Of a stretch of 64,000 nt of DNA, positions 38,550-46,946 are shown in pieces (positions within the stretch are counted from its first letter, which is position 1; every line of letters begins with the position of its first letter). A program made the translations under genes and the position numbers. The notes beneath the pieces are model-generated. The model was given only the letters and a program-made list of their open reading frames with translations, was not told the origin of the DNA and searched no databases. The DNA is from Betaproteobacteria bacterium (GTDB lineage: Bacteria; Pseudomonadota; Gammaproteobacteria; Burkholderiales; Casimicrobiaceae), in assembly GCA_013298695.1 (NCBI GenBank), contig JAAFIS010000007.1, positions 62,001 through 126,000 on the forward strand. The letters are read 5' to 3'.

Positions 38550-38656
38550 CTTGTTAGAGAGCTGTTGTGGTTGCAGTTAATGATAGCGGGGCGCTTAAGC
38601 CACGCGCGCCGAGTTTGCTCGCGTCATTGCTAGTAGTCACGTTGTTTCTTCGGGAC

Positions 38657-38716
38657 GCAGGCGACGGCTTGACGTCGCTCGCGTCAACGTAAGAGCGCGG
38701 TCAAGCCCGCGCCTAC
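38657..38716. repeat. REPIN-like inverted doublet, copy 2
   Basis: Left unit 38657-38678 (GCAGGCGACGGCTTGACG..) and right unit 38695-38716 (GCGCGGTCAAGCC.., ends GCCTAC). Same 60-bp overall length and architecture as the copy at 25621. Between the methyltransferase and xerD. Confidence 0.75.
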
Positions 38717-38731
38717 ATTTGCACGGTTGAT

Positions 38732-38747
38732 CCCCGCCTTCGCGGGG
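38732..38747. repeat. CCCCGC/GCGGGG hairpin
   Basis: Six-bp stem with CTTC loop directly after xerD's end (xerD reads leftward and stops at 38761). No T-run, so it is a weak candidate for termination. Confidence 0.35.
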
Positions 38748-38760
38748 ACGCGCCTACTTA

Positions 38761-39666
38761 CTAGCCACGCGGATGATGTTCCTCAATAATGTTTTTGAGC
38801 CGTTCGCGGGCTACGTGGGTGTAGATCTGTGTGGTGGTGATGTCGGAATGGCCGAGCAGCATCTGCACCACGCGAAGATCCGCGCCGTGGTTGAGCAGGT
38901 GGGTGGCGAACGCATGGCGCAGAGTGTGCGGTGAGAGCGAATCCTGCGCGATACCCGCGGTGAGCGCGTGTTTCTTGATCAAATACCAAAACGCTTGCCG
39001 CGTCATCGGCTCGCAGCGTGCGGTTAAAAAAACATAGGCGCTCTTTTTTGTGATCGCAACCCCGCCGCTCAGCCACGCGGCACGCGCGCCGGAAATGTAG
39101 TCGCGCAGCGCATCGCTTGCGAGCTCACCCAGCGGCACCAAACGTTCTTTCGAGCCCTTGCCCATCACCTTGACCAGACCCTGTTCAAGGTTCAACTGCA
39201 CCATCTTTAGCCCGACCAATTCGCTCACCCGCAGCCCGCTCGCATAAAGCGTTTCCAGCATCGCTTTGTCGCGTTGGCCGAGATCGGTTTTGTCGTCCGG
39301 TGCGGCGAGTAAATTCTCAACTTGGTTTTCGGTGAGCGTTTTTGGCAGGTAGCGCGTGCTGCGCGGTGCGTCAACTAGGGTGCAGGGATTGTCGTCGCGA
39401 GCGCCAATCTCAACCTGCCATTTAAAGAAACGTTTCAACGTGGAAAGTCGCCGTGCGGCAGAGGTCGCTTTCGCGCCTTCGCCGAACTGAGCCGCTAGGT
39501 ATCGCTCGATATCGGGCCCCGATGCGCTCGTAACGCGCAACGAATTTTTTTCGCACCACGCGGTAAAGCGATTCATATCTTGCCGATAACTCGACAGCGT
39601 GGCCTGCGAAAGTCCATCGGCGAGCCAAAGGTGATCGCAGAATCGGTCGATGAGATCGGGGAGCAT
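38761..39666 (-). CDS. xerD: Site-specific tyrosine recombinase XerD
   Basis: 301 residues. N-terminal SAM-like core-binding domain (IDRFCDHLWLADGLSQATLSSY) and catalytic domain with all active residues: Arg in LYASGLRVSELVGL, Lys in GKGSKERLVPL, HTLRH, and LGHSDITTTQIYTHV with His and Tyr. It resolves chromosome dimers at dif with XerC and FtsK. Start at ATG 39666 (MLPDLIDRF); 18 extra upstream codons would lie in a REP sequence. Confidence 0.95.
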   Translation of the reverse strand: MLPDLIDRFCDHLWLADGLSQATLSSYRQDMNRFTAWCEKNSLRVTSASGPDIERYLAAQFGEGAKATSAARRLSTLKRFFKWQVEIGARDDNPCTLVDAPRSTRYLPKTLTENQVENLLAAPDDKTDLGQRDKAMLETLYASGLRVSELVGLKMVQLNLEQGLVKVMGKGSKERLVPLGELASDALRDYISGARAAWLSGGVAITKKSAYVFLTARCEPMTRQAFWYLIKKHALTAGIAQDSLSPHTLRHAFATHLLNHGADLRVVQMLLGHSDITTTQIYTHVARERLKNIIEEHHPRG

Positions 39667-39678
39667 GGCGCACTGATT

Positions 39679-39757
39679 GTAGGCGCGGGCTTGACCGCGC
39701 TCAGGGGAGAACGCGCTCACGGCAAAAGCAGCAAAGCGACGTCAAGCCGTCGCCTAC
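39679..39757. repeat. REPIN-like inverted doublet, copy 3
   Basis: Left unit 39679-39700 (GTAGGCGCGGGCTTGACC.., ends GCGC) and right unit 39736-39757 (GCGACGTCAAGCC.., ends GCCTAC), 79 bp in all. The conserved CTAC supplies the TAG stop of the racemase-like gene at 39754-39756. Confidence 0.75.
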
Positions 39758-40464
39758 GACAGGCCGTACATGCGCAACGCTTCCGCATGCAACTCAATAC
39801 CCAAATGCAGCACGTCATACACCGGTATGCCCGTCGCGCGCTGCACAGCCTCGCGATACGGCGGCATGTTCGCGCACTCGAATAACCACAAACCAATCTC
39901 TGGATGCGCGCGTTGTGTCGCCACTGCAAGCGCCACCATTTCCGCTTCGGCGCGCTGCACATCGAGCGTTTCACAGCCATCAAGAATGGCACGACAAAAA
40001 TGACTGTCACGCTGCGGCGAAACGATGATTGCTTCGTTTGGAATTTCACAATTCGTTCGAATCGTGGCGTCAAACGCGGCGGCATCAATCGTGATGATCG
40101 CAACACGCCTCCCTGGTGGATCTGCTTGTGAGAGGTTTGCCTGCAGTTCCGCGTACTTAAACAGAGTTGAAACAGTAACAACACAATCTGTTATCGCCCA
40201 ATTTAATTGGGCAATACGCGCTAAAAAGCCACAGGTCGATGTAATTGCGATACAGCCGCTCGCCCTAAGTAATTGGGCGACCCGTTGAAAGGCTGCATCG
40301 GAATCGAACGAACCGCTCACGACGTCTTTCGCGTACGCACGAGGCACTCGCTCAATCAACACCGGAAACGGCCACGACGCAGGGTTGCCGCCGTCACCCA
40401 GCGGTCGGTCGAACTCAGTGTCTAGCATGACGATGCCGAGCGGTGGAGAGGATTTATTCTGCAA
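39754..40464 (-). CDS. Aspartate/glutamate/hydantoin racemase-like protein
   Basis: 236 residues of the Asp/Glu racemase superfamily, which uses two cysteines for proton transfer without a cofactor. The first Cys sits in IAITSTCGFL (C78) and the second in WLFECANMPPYREAV (C197); RVAIITIDAAAF begins the second domain. Substrate may be an amino acid, hydantoin or related dicarboxylate. A complete 66-bp-spaced palindrome doublet (40196-40280) lies in frame over residues 62-90 and its right edge encodes IAQLNWAI. The stop codon comes from a REP unit. The gene is divergent from the alpha-hydroxy-acid oxidase of the neighbouring catabolic cluster. Confidence 0.75.
   Translation of the reverse strand: MQNKSSPPLGIVMLDTEFDRPLGDGGNPASWPFPVLIERVPRAYAKDVVSGSFDSDAAFQRVAQLLRASGCIAITSTCGFLARIAQLNWAITDCVVTVSTLFKYAELQANLSQADPPGRRVAIITIDAAAFDATIRTNCEIPNEAIIVSPQRDSHFCRAILDGCETLDVQRAEAEMVALAVATQRAHPEIGLWLFECANMPPYREAVQRATGIPVYDVLHLGIELHAEALRMYGLS
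40196..40280. repeat. CGCCCAAT palindrome doublet inside the racemase-like gene
   Basis: First palindrome 40196-40212, perfect (GCCCAATT-T-AATTGGGC). Second 40260-40280 (TCGCCC / GGGCGA arms). Centres 40204 and 40270, 66 bp apart. The whole unit is translated, and the spacer encodes the conserved catalytic cysteine motif. Confidence 0.75.
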
Positions 40465-40530
40465 GGGCGCGAGCGCCTAGGTGTCAACACTCGCTACGAT
40501 AGCGTGAATCAAAATCGAGAGCAGACATGT

Positions 40531-40688
40531 CGACCGTGAACCTTTCAATCGGATTGCAGCGGCACGCGCCGGATGCCATGACGCGGGGAACCACCACAGC
40601 GGGGATTCGCCTGCGGCAGAGGCAATCAGCCACCCCGTGGCTTGACCTAACCGACGCCGCCGCTTTGGAGACGCAAGGAGGCAGGTCG
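40531..40688 (+). promoter_or_regulatory. Possible structured 5' leader of the alpha-hydroxy-acid oxidase gene
   Basis: Nested complementary segments can be read: CGACC 40531-40535 with GGTCG 40684-40688 (closing stem just before the ATG), GATTGC 40552-40557 with GCAATC 40622-40627, hairpin GCCAC-CCC-GTGGC 40629-40641, and GCCGCC 40656-40661 with GGAGGC 40677-40682, which would hide the AAGGAGG ribosome site. This is the layout expected of a translation-controlling leader, but I cannot match it to a known riboswitch class, and folding by eye is weak evidence. Confidence 0.35.
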
Positions 40689-40690
40689 CT

Positions 40691-41935
40691 ATGAGTGCAC
40701 AGCCCGCCGCTCGTGGCGCCACCGTTCAAGATTATCTTGCGCCAAACGCCGCGGGATCAGGTTCGCTGTCGAGGCGTGAGCGCTGGGTCTCTCGCAACTT
40801 TCTTAGTCTGGACGATTTTGAGTGCGCGGCACAACGCATGCTGCCGAAACCGATCTTTGGGTATGTCGCGGGCGCCGCCGAGCGCGGTCAATCATTTACT
40901 GACAACCTAGACGCGTTTGCCAAGTATTCATTCGTGCCGCGAGTGCTTAACGACACCTCAAAGCGCGATATTTCGGTGCAACTATTTGGCGAGCGCTACG
41001 CAGCGCCGTTTGGCGTTGCGCCAATGGGAATTGCCGCTATTTCAGGCTATCGCGGCGATGTTGCGCTCGCTTCCGCCGCGCGGACTCACGAGTTACCGTT
41101 TGTGCTGTCTTCGACGTCACTCATCGCGATGGAAGAGGTGCTGAGCGCCGATCCAAAACGTTGGTTCCAGGCGTATCTGCCTGGGAAGATGCAGGTGATT
41201 GAAGCGCTACTGGATCGCGTGGAAAAGACCGGTTGCAAAACGCTAGTGATCACGGTGGATTTACCGGTTGGCGCTAACCGAGAAAACAATGTGCGTAACG
41301 GATTTTCGATGCCGCTACGACCGTCGATCGCTCTGGCGTGGCAGGGTGTTTCGCACCCGCGATGGACGATCAACACGTTTCTTCGTACCGTTGTTCGCCA
41401 CGGCATTCCACACTTCGAAAATACGTCCGCAAATCGCGGCGCGCCGATCATCGCACGCGACGTTACGCGCGACTTCTCTGCACGTGATACGTTTGCGTGG
41501 GCTCATGTTGAAGCGATTAGAAATCGCTGGCGCGGCAATCTCGTGCTCAAAGGCATCCTCGCGCTTGAAGACGCGAAGCGCGCTCGCGAAAAGGGTGCTG
41601 ATGGCGTCATCCTTTCTAACCACGGTGGGCGGCAACTCGATGGCGCGATCGCGCCGATGCACGTGTTGCAGGAAATTGCGGGCGAGCTTGGGAATTTCCC
41701 CGTGATGATTGACGGCGGGTTTCGTCGCGGAAGCGACGTGCTGAAAGCCCTCGCGTTGGGCGCTAAGTTTGTGTTCGTCGGCCGACCGTTTAACTTCGCA
41801 CTCGCCGCAGCAGGCGAACTCGGTGTGTCGCACGCGATGGCGCTGCTCAAGGCGGAGATTGAGCGGAACCTTTCGATGCTGGGATCGGTGGATTTAGCGT
41901 CGCTTCACGCAGAATTTGTGAAACGTGTGCCGTAA
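40691..41935 (+). CDS. FMN-dependent alpha-hydroxy-acid oxidase/dehydrogenase
   Basis: 414 residues, TIM-barrel flavoprotein family of lactate/mandelate/glycolate oxidases. Visible: FLSLDDFECAAQRMLPKPIFGYVAGAAERG (substrate-side N-terminus), APFGVAPMG, WFQAYLPG, the catalytic SNHGGRQLDG with the base His, and GGFRRGSDVLKALALGA (FMN phosphate). It oxidises an L-2-hydroxy acid to the 2-oxo acid; exact substrate unclear. AAGGAGG 9 bases upstream of ATG 40691. It heads the TRAP transporter cluster, whose cargo may be its substrate. Confidence 0.9.
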   Translation: MSAQPAARGATVQDYLAPNAAGSGSLSRRERWVSRNFLSLDDFECAAQRMLPKPIFGYVAGAAERGQSFTDNLDAFAKYSFVPRVLNDTSKRDISVQLFGERYAAPFGVAPMGIAAISGYRGDVALASAARTHELPFVLSSTSLIAMEEVLSADPKRWFQAYLPGKMQVIEALLDRVEKTGCKTLVITVDLPVGANRENNVRNGFSMPLRPSIALAWQGVSHPRWTINTFLRTVVRHGIPHFENTSANRGAPIIARDVTRDFSARDTFAWAHVEAIRNRWRGNLVLKGILALEDAKRAREKGADGVILSNHGGRQLDGAIAPMHVLQEIAGELGNFPVMIDGGFRRGSDVLKALALGAKFVFVGRPFNFALAAAGELGVSHAMALLKAEIERNLSMLGSVDLASLHAEFVKRVP

Positions 41936-42011
41936 TCCCGCGTGACAGCGAGGCGGCTCTGTGTTTATCCTTACCTGTTTTCTTCTCTAATCCATTCCAC
42001 CGGACACGCTT

Positions 42012-42980
42012 ATGAAACTCAATAAATTCGCGCTGGGTATCGCAGCGCTCGCGCTGGGAAGCGCCGCACACGCTCAAACCAAATGGGATCTCGCGGCGGC
42101 CTACGCGCCTACCAATTTCCACACCGTTAACCTGACGCAGTTTGCCGCCGACGTTGACAAAGCAACCAGTGGCAAATTGAAAATCACCGTTCATGCCAAC
42201 GCGGCGTTGTTTAAAGCACCTGAAATCAAGCGCGCAGTGCAAACCGGCGGCGCGCAAATGGGCGAGATTCTGCTCGCGAACTTTCAGAACGAGTGGCCAA
42301 TCTTCGGCGCTGATGGGTTGCCGTTCCTAGCCGACAGCTACGACGAATCGGCGAAGCTCTACCGCGTACAAAAGCCGATGATGGAGAAAAAACTTGCTGA
42401 ACAAGGCATGATGCTTCTCTACGCAGTGCCGTGGCCGCCGCAAGGTATTTATTCGAAGAAGCCGCTGGCAAGCGCGGCCGATCTCAAAGGCAGCAAATGG
42501 CGTGCGTACAGCCCCGCAACTGCCCGCATCGCAGAGCTGGTTGGCGCCCAGCCAGTGACGGTTCAGGCCGCTGAATTGTCGCAAGCGATGGCAACGGGGG
42601 TGGTTGAGAGCTATATGAGCTCAGGCTCAACCGGGTTCGACACCAAAACTTATGAGCACATCAAAAACTGGTACGACACCCAAGCCTGGTTGCCGAAAAA
42701 CGCGGTGCTGGTCAACAAAAAAGCGTTTGATGCGCTTGATAAACCAACGCAAGACGCGGTGCTGAAAATGGGCGCAGATGCTGAGAAACGCGGCTGGGAA
42801 GCGTCGAAGAAAACCAACACCGAGTCGCTTGAGAATCTCAAGAAAAATGGAATGCAGATTCTGCAGCCATCGGCTCAACTCAAATCGGATATGAAAAAAG
42901 TAGGTGATACCTTGTTGACGGAGTGGCTCAAGACCGCTGGCGACGAAGGCAAAGCGCTCGTAGACGCGTTCAGAAAGTAA
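42012..42980 (+). CDS. TRAP transporter substrate-binding protein DctP (1)
   Basis: 322 residues. Signal peptide cut near AHAQTKWDLA, then the DctP fold: FAADVDKATSGKLKITVHANAALFKAPEIKRAVQTGGAQMGEI, a marker of the family; the WLPKNAVLVNKKAF segment and C-terminal helices complete it. It captures a carboxylate in the periplasm for the DctQM pair encoded next. An intrinsic terminator follows, so it may be made in excess of the permease. Confidence 0.92.
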   Translation: MKLNKFALGIAALALGSAAHAQTKWDLAAAYAPTNFHTVNLTQFAADVDKATSGKLKITVHANAALFKAPEIKRAVQTGGAQMGEILLANFQNEWPIFGADGLPFLADSYDESAKLYRVQKPMMEKKLAEQGMMLLYAVPWPPQGIYSKKPLASAADLKGSKWRAYSPATARIAELVGAQPVTVQAAELSQAMATGVVESYMSSGSTGFDTKTYEHIKNWYDTQAWLPKNAVLVNKKAFDALDKPTQDAVLKMGADAEKRGWEASKKTNTESLENLKKNGMQILQPSAQLKSDMKKVGDTLLTEWLKTAGDEGKALVDAFRK

Positions 42981-43031
42981 CTCGAGATAACTCGCTGTCG
43001 ATTGACAAGCGAGCGCTTGTGTTTCAATAAA

Positions 43032-43057
43032 GGCGGCGAGCATCTCGTCGCCTTTTT
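43032..43057 (+). terminator. Intrinsic terminator/attenuator between dctP1 and dctQ1
   Basis: Nine-bp stem GGCGGCGAG / CTCGTCGCC (one G-T pair) with loop CAT, followed by TTTTTC. It lies 52 bases after the dctP stop and just before the dctQ start, so some transcripts should end here. Confidence 0.75.
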
Positions 43058-43074
43058 CATTTTTGGGGTACCCA

Positions 43075-43584
43075 ATGCGCAACGCGCTTGACAAACTTTA
43101 TTTGGGCAGCGCTTGGATCGCAGCAGGATTCATGATTCTGTTGCTGGTGATGGTGCTGTTGTCGATTCTAGGTCGTCAATTCGGATTCCATGTGCGCGGG
43201 ACCGACGCCTACGCCGGCTACATGATGGCGGGCGCCGGTTTTTTCGCCCTTGCGCACACGTTGAAGCGCGGTGAACACATTCGCGTCACGCTCCTGCTGC
43301 AAGCGCTCAAGCCCGCGATGAAACGGCGTCTTGAAATCTTTGCGCTGGCAAGCGCCGTCTTGCTTTCAGGATTGCTTGCGTGGTTCAGCGTGAGCTTGGC
43401 GTGGCAGTCGTACACGATTCACGACATCTCCACCGGCAACGATGCGACACCGCTGTGGATTCCGCAGATTTCGATGGCGCTCGGCACGTTGATTTTGTTC
43501 ATCGCGTTTGTTGATGATTTGATTTCAGAGCTTCGTGGGGTGCGAAAAACTGTTGCCACCGACGAATCGCTGCATAACGAATAA
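43075..43584 (+). CDS. TRAP transporter small permease DctQ (1)
   Basis: About 169 residues, four membrane helices: LYLGSAWIAAGFMILLLVMVLLSILGR, RGTDAYAGYMMAGAGFFALAHTLKRGEHIRVTLLL (DctQ signature), and a C-terminal IPQISMALGTLILFIAF. Start at ATG 43075, behind GGGG; a TTG four codons upstream is less likely. It pairs with DctM1. Confidence 0.9.
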   Translation: MRNALDKLYLGSAWIAAGFMILLLVMVLLSILGRQFGFHVRGTDAYAGYMMAGAGFFALAHTLKRGEHIRVTLLLQALKPAMKRRLEIFALASAVLLSGLLAWFSVSLAWQSYTIHDISTGNDATPLWIPQISMALGTLILFIAFVDDLISELRGVRKTVATDESLHNE

Positions 43585-43619
43585 CAAAGCTATAAAGAAA
43601 AAGAAGCCAGGGGAACATT

Positions 43620-44915
43620 GTGGATCTGCTCATCACCTTACTGCTTATCGTTGTTTTGTTCGCGATGCTCGCGGGCGGCGTATGGATTGGCCTGACGCTC
43701 GCGGGCGTTGCCTGGGTTGCGATGGAATTGTTCTCATCACGACCTGCGGGTGATGCGATGGCGATCACAATTTGGGGCGCATCCTCCAGCTGGACGCTCA
43801 CCGCGCTTCCGCTTTTCGTATGGATGGGCGAAATATTGTTTCGCACGCGGCTTTCGCAGGACATGTTCAAGGGACTCGCTCCGTGGGTTGAGCGCCTTCC
43901 AGGCCGCCTGCTCCATACCAACGTGATTGGTTGCGCCATCTTTGCGGCAGTGTCGGGATCGTCCGCAGCAACCTGCGCAACGATTGGCAAGATGACGTTA
44001 CCCGAGCTTAAAAAACGTGGCTACCCCGACGACCAGGTAATCGGCACCTTGGCCGGTGCGGGCACGCTCGGGTTGCTAATTCCACCGTCCATCATCATGA
44101 TTGTTTATGGCGTCGCGGCAGATCAATCGATCTCGAAATTGTTCATCGCGGGCGTGATTCCAGGAATCATGCTTGCAGCGCTTTTTTCCGGATACATCGC
44201 CGTGTGGTCGCTACTCAATCCCGAAAAAATTCCGGCGGCAACCCAGCAATACACGTTCATGCAACGAGTTCATGAATCGCGCCATCTAATTCCGGTTGTT
44301 TTGCTAATCGCCTGCGTGCTCGGATCTATTTATGCGGGCATTGCTACCGCAACTGAGGCCGCAGCGGTGGGCGTTGTAGGTTCACTCATTTTGTCAACCG
44401 TTCAAGGCTCAATGAGCTGGAACACCTTCAAAGAAAGCCTGCTTGGCGCGACCCGCCTCTATTGCATGATTGCATTGATCCTGACCGGCGCTGCATTTCT
44501 CACGCTTGCGATGGGCTATCTCGGCCTGCCTCGCGCGCTAGCGGAGTTCATCAACGGATTGGGCCTCTCGCAGTTTGCGCTCATCGTTGCGCTCGCCGCT
44601 TTCTACATTTTGTTGGGTTGCTTTCTGGATGGGATTTCGATGATCGTGCTTACCATGGGCGTGATCTTGCCAACGGTGACTGGCGCCGGTATTGATCTCA
44701 TTTGGTTTGGCATTTTCATTACGCTCGTCGTTGAAATGGCGCAGATCACGCCGCCCGTAGGCTTCAATTTGTTCGTGTTGCAGGGCATGACCAAACGCGA
44801 ACTCACGTACATCGCGCGCGTGACCTTGCCGATGTTTTTCCTGATGTGTTTAGCAGTGCTCATCATCTATTTTTTTCCGGCACTTGTGACGTGGATGCCC
44901 GCGAATATGAAATGA
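43620..44915 (+). CDS. TRAP transporter large permease DctM (1)
   Basis: 431 residues, 12 or more membrane helices, GTG start with AGGGGAA just upstream. Family segments: VSGSSAATCATIGKMTLPELKKRGYPDD, GTLGLLIPPSIIMIVYGV, LGCFLDGISMIVLTMGVILP and ITPPVGFNLFVLQGM. It is the sodium-coupled transport channel of the DctPQM set. Strongly similar to DctM2 encoded at 48624, implying duplication. Confidence 0.93.
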   Translation: MDLLITLLLIVVLFAMLAGGVWIGLTLAGVAWVAMELFSSRPAGDAMAITIWGASSSWTLTALPLFVWMGEILFRTRLSQDMFKGLAPWVERLPGRLLHTNVIGCAIFAAVSGSSAATCATIGKMTLPELKKRGYPDDQVIGTLAGAGTLGLLIPPSIIMIVYGVAADQSISKLFIAGVIPGIMLAALFSGYIAVWSLLNPEKIPAATQQYTFMQRVHESRHLIPVVLLIACVLGSIYAGIATATEAAAVGVVGSLILSTVQGSMSWNTFKESLLGATRLYCMIALILTGAAFLTLAMGYLGLPRALAEFINGLGLSQFALIVALAAFYILLGCFLDGISMIVLTMGVILPTVTGAGIDLIWFGIFITLVVEMAQITPPVGFNLFVLQGMTKRELTYIARVTLPMFFLMCLAVLIIYFFPALVTWMPANMK

Positions 44916-44949
44916 CGCTTCGGAAATTTCGCAAAGCAACAGTGTAGAC

Positions 44950-45030
44950 GCATCGCCAGTTCAACTGGGTGATGCGGCGGATTTCACGGTTTGTTGAGAG
45001 TTAACAAAAAAATCCTATTCGCCCAATCGA
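44950..45030. repeat. CGCCCAAT-type palindrome doublet before the LysR gene
   Basis: First dyad 44950-44975, GCATCGCCAGTT / AACTGGGTGATGC with one bulge. Second is a half site TTCGCCCAATCGA at 45019-45030. Estimated centres 66 bp apart. Located between dctM1 and the LysR gene. Confidence 0.5.
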
Positions 45031-45089
45031 AACGGTATATAACTTTATGAGCCGCTAGGCCGACACCGTGCACGAATTACGATAGCGCC

Positions 45090-46037
45090 ATGAATTTGCG
45101 TTTTGTCGAAGCGTTTTATTGGGTCGCTACCCTTCGTTCGGTGTCTCGAGCCGCGGAAAAACTATTTATCACTCAATCAGCCATGTCTTCGCGGATTGCG
45201 GCGCTTGAGGAGGAGCTCGGCGCACTGCTCCTCGACCGTCGCGACAAATCGTTTCGGTTGACGATTGCCGGTGCCCGATTTCTTGTTCATGCACAGAAGC
45301 TTCTAGAGTTGCAGCGAAGTGCCAAAGCTGAATTGAGCGGTGGCAACGTCGTTGGCGAGCAAGTGTTGCGCGTGGGCGCTATTGAATCGGTGATGCACTC
45401 GTGGCTTGCTGAATGGCTGTCAGCATTGCGCAAACAACACGAGGGCCTCGCGATCGAGCTCACCGTCGAAACCACGCCGTTGCTTCTAGATCACGTGCAT
45501 CGCGGCGTACTTGATCTCGCGTTTGCAGCCGCGCCGGCAAGCGCTGGAGGCGTCAGCAGCGCACCGATGCCATCAATGCCGATGGCGTTCATCGGCAACC
45601 GCGCGGTCCACAGCGCCCGTCTTTACAGTGCAGCCGCAATTGCCGCGATGGACATCATGACGTTTCAGCGCGGCTCGCAACCGTATGTTGCGTTGATTGA
45701 CGCGCTTGCCGCGAGAAAAATAACTGGCACCCGCATTCACGCAATATCCTCAATCTCTGCGATGGTTGAGTTGGTGGAAGCAAGCTTCGGAATCGCGACG
45801 CTTCCATTAGCCGCCGCGACAAGGCTTAGCGAAAACCGCCAGATTCGCGTGCTGCAATCGGAAATTGTGTTGCCGCCGCTCACGATTTTTGCCAGTTACC
45901 GCGCTGATCCGATGTCAATTGATGTGCCCGAAGCGCTTGCTCTGGCAAGAAAATGTGCGAGCGCAATTGAGCTGAAATCGACGCGAGCTGGCCGTTTGAA
46001 AACAAAATCGTCATCGAAAAAACCGATGACTCGATAG
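45090..46037 (+). CDS. LysR-family transcriptional regulator
   Basis: 315 residues. N-terminal winged helix (FVEAFYWVATLRSVSRAAEKLFITQSAMSSRIAALEEELGALLLDR) and an effector-binding domain from about residue 90 (VLRVGAIESVMHSWLAEWLSAL). A lysine-rich tail ends the protein. Its position between the two TRAP sets suggests it controls them in response to the transported compound (inference). Confidence 0.92.
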   Translation: MNLRFVEAFYWVATLRSVSRAAEKLFITQSAMSSRIAALEEELGALLLDRRDKSFRLTIAGARFLVHAQKLLELQRSAKAELSGGNVVGEQVLRVGAIESVMHSWLAEWLSALRKQHEGLAIELTVETTPLLLDHVHRGVLDLAFAAAPASAGGVSSAPMPSMPMAFIGNRAVHSARLYSAAAIAAMDIMTFQRGSQPYVALIDALAARKITGTRIHAISSISAMVELVEASFGIATLPLAAATRLSENRQIRVLQSEIVLPPLTIFASYRADPMSIDVPEALALARKCASAIELKSTRAGRLKTKSSSKKPMTR

Positions 46038-46117
46038 AAAAATTTCGCGTTTGCTTAGGTGATGCTCGGTCGCCAAAATTCGGCTCAGTCATCCACATGT
46101 GTATTGGGGTTCGCTGA

Positions 46118-46933
46118 ATGTCGAAGCTGCAGGATCAAGCAACGCGGGAATTAACCGCACCACAGAGCGCAGCACAGATTCGCCTGTCAATTCGCAGAGG
46201 CGAGTTCACCGCTCACACGAGCGGCGTTGCTGAGAACTTCGTCCAGGGCAACGTTGTAATCCTTCCGCAAAAATACGCGAAGGATTTTGCAGCGTTTTGT
46301 GAGCGTAATCCGAAGCCTTGCCCGGTGCTTGCGATGAGTGATGCGGGTGACCCGATGCTGCGCTCGCTCGGAAAAGATATTGACATCCGCACCGACGTGC
46401 CGCGTTATCGCGTGTGGCGAAATGGTGAACTTGTCGCCGAGCCCACCGATGTAAGCGCGGCTTGGCGCGATGATTTGGTGACCTTTGTGATCGGCTGTTC
46501 GTTTTCGTTTGAATGGGCGCTTGCCAAAGAAGGCATTGCTCTGCGCCACGTGAGCGAAGGCAAAAACGTGGCGATGTATCGCACCAATGTGCCGACGAAT
46601 CCTGCGGGCGTTTTCTACGGGCCGATGGTGGTTTCGATGCGACCGCTTAGCGCGCGCGACGCTGTGCGGGCGTACGAGATCACATCGCGTTATCCGCGTG
46701 TGCACGGCGCGCCCGTGCATGTGGGCGATCCATCGGTGCTCGGCATCGCCGATTTGCAGAAGCCGGATTACGGCGAAGCGGTCGAGGTGAAAGCCGATGA
46801 AACGCCTGTGTTCTGGGCTTGCGGCGTCACGCCGCAAGCTGCGATTACTCAAGCCAAACCTGATTTCTGCATCACCCACGCGCCGGGCGCGATGCTCATC
46901 ACTGATTTACTGAATTCTCAACTTGCTAATTAA
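46118..46933 (+). CDS. DUF1445 putative hydro-lyase / D-glutamate cyclase-like protein
   Basis: 271 residues of the DUF1445 (UPF0317) family: [20 protein letters not shown] at the N-terminus, [62 protein letters not shown]-type segment ([13 protein letters not shown]) and [13 protein letters not shown]. The mammalian relative DGLUCY converts D-glutamate to 5-oxo-D-proline. Bacterial members often neighbour 5-oxoprolinase or allophanate-type genes, as here. It directly precedes dctP2. Confidence 0.85.
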   Translation: MSKLQDQATRELTAPQSAAQIRLSIRRGEFTAHTSGVAENFVQGNVVILPQKYAKDFAAFCERNPKPCPVLAMSDAGDPMLRSLGKDIDIRTDVPRYRVWRNGELVAEPTDVSAAWRDDLVTFVIGCSFSFEWALAKEGIALRHVSEGKNVAMYRTNVPTNPAGVFYGPMVVSMRPLSARDAVRAYEITSRYPRVHGAPVHVGDPSVLGIADLQKPDYGEAVEVKADETPVFWACGVTPQAAITQAKPDFCITHAPGAMLITDLLNSQLAN

Positions 46934-46946
46934 CGAGGGAACCGCC

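Noticed and set aside
39667-39720. Longer XerD start
   Set aside because: The added codons are encoded by a REP unit; homologues begin at the internal Met.
40484-40729. Two 81-codon minus-strand frames in the leader before the alpha-hydroxy-acid oxidase gene
   Set aside because: They overlap the proposed structured leader and have no ribosome site or family match; GC-rich DNA often leaves such frames open.
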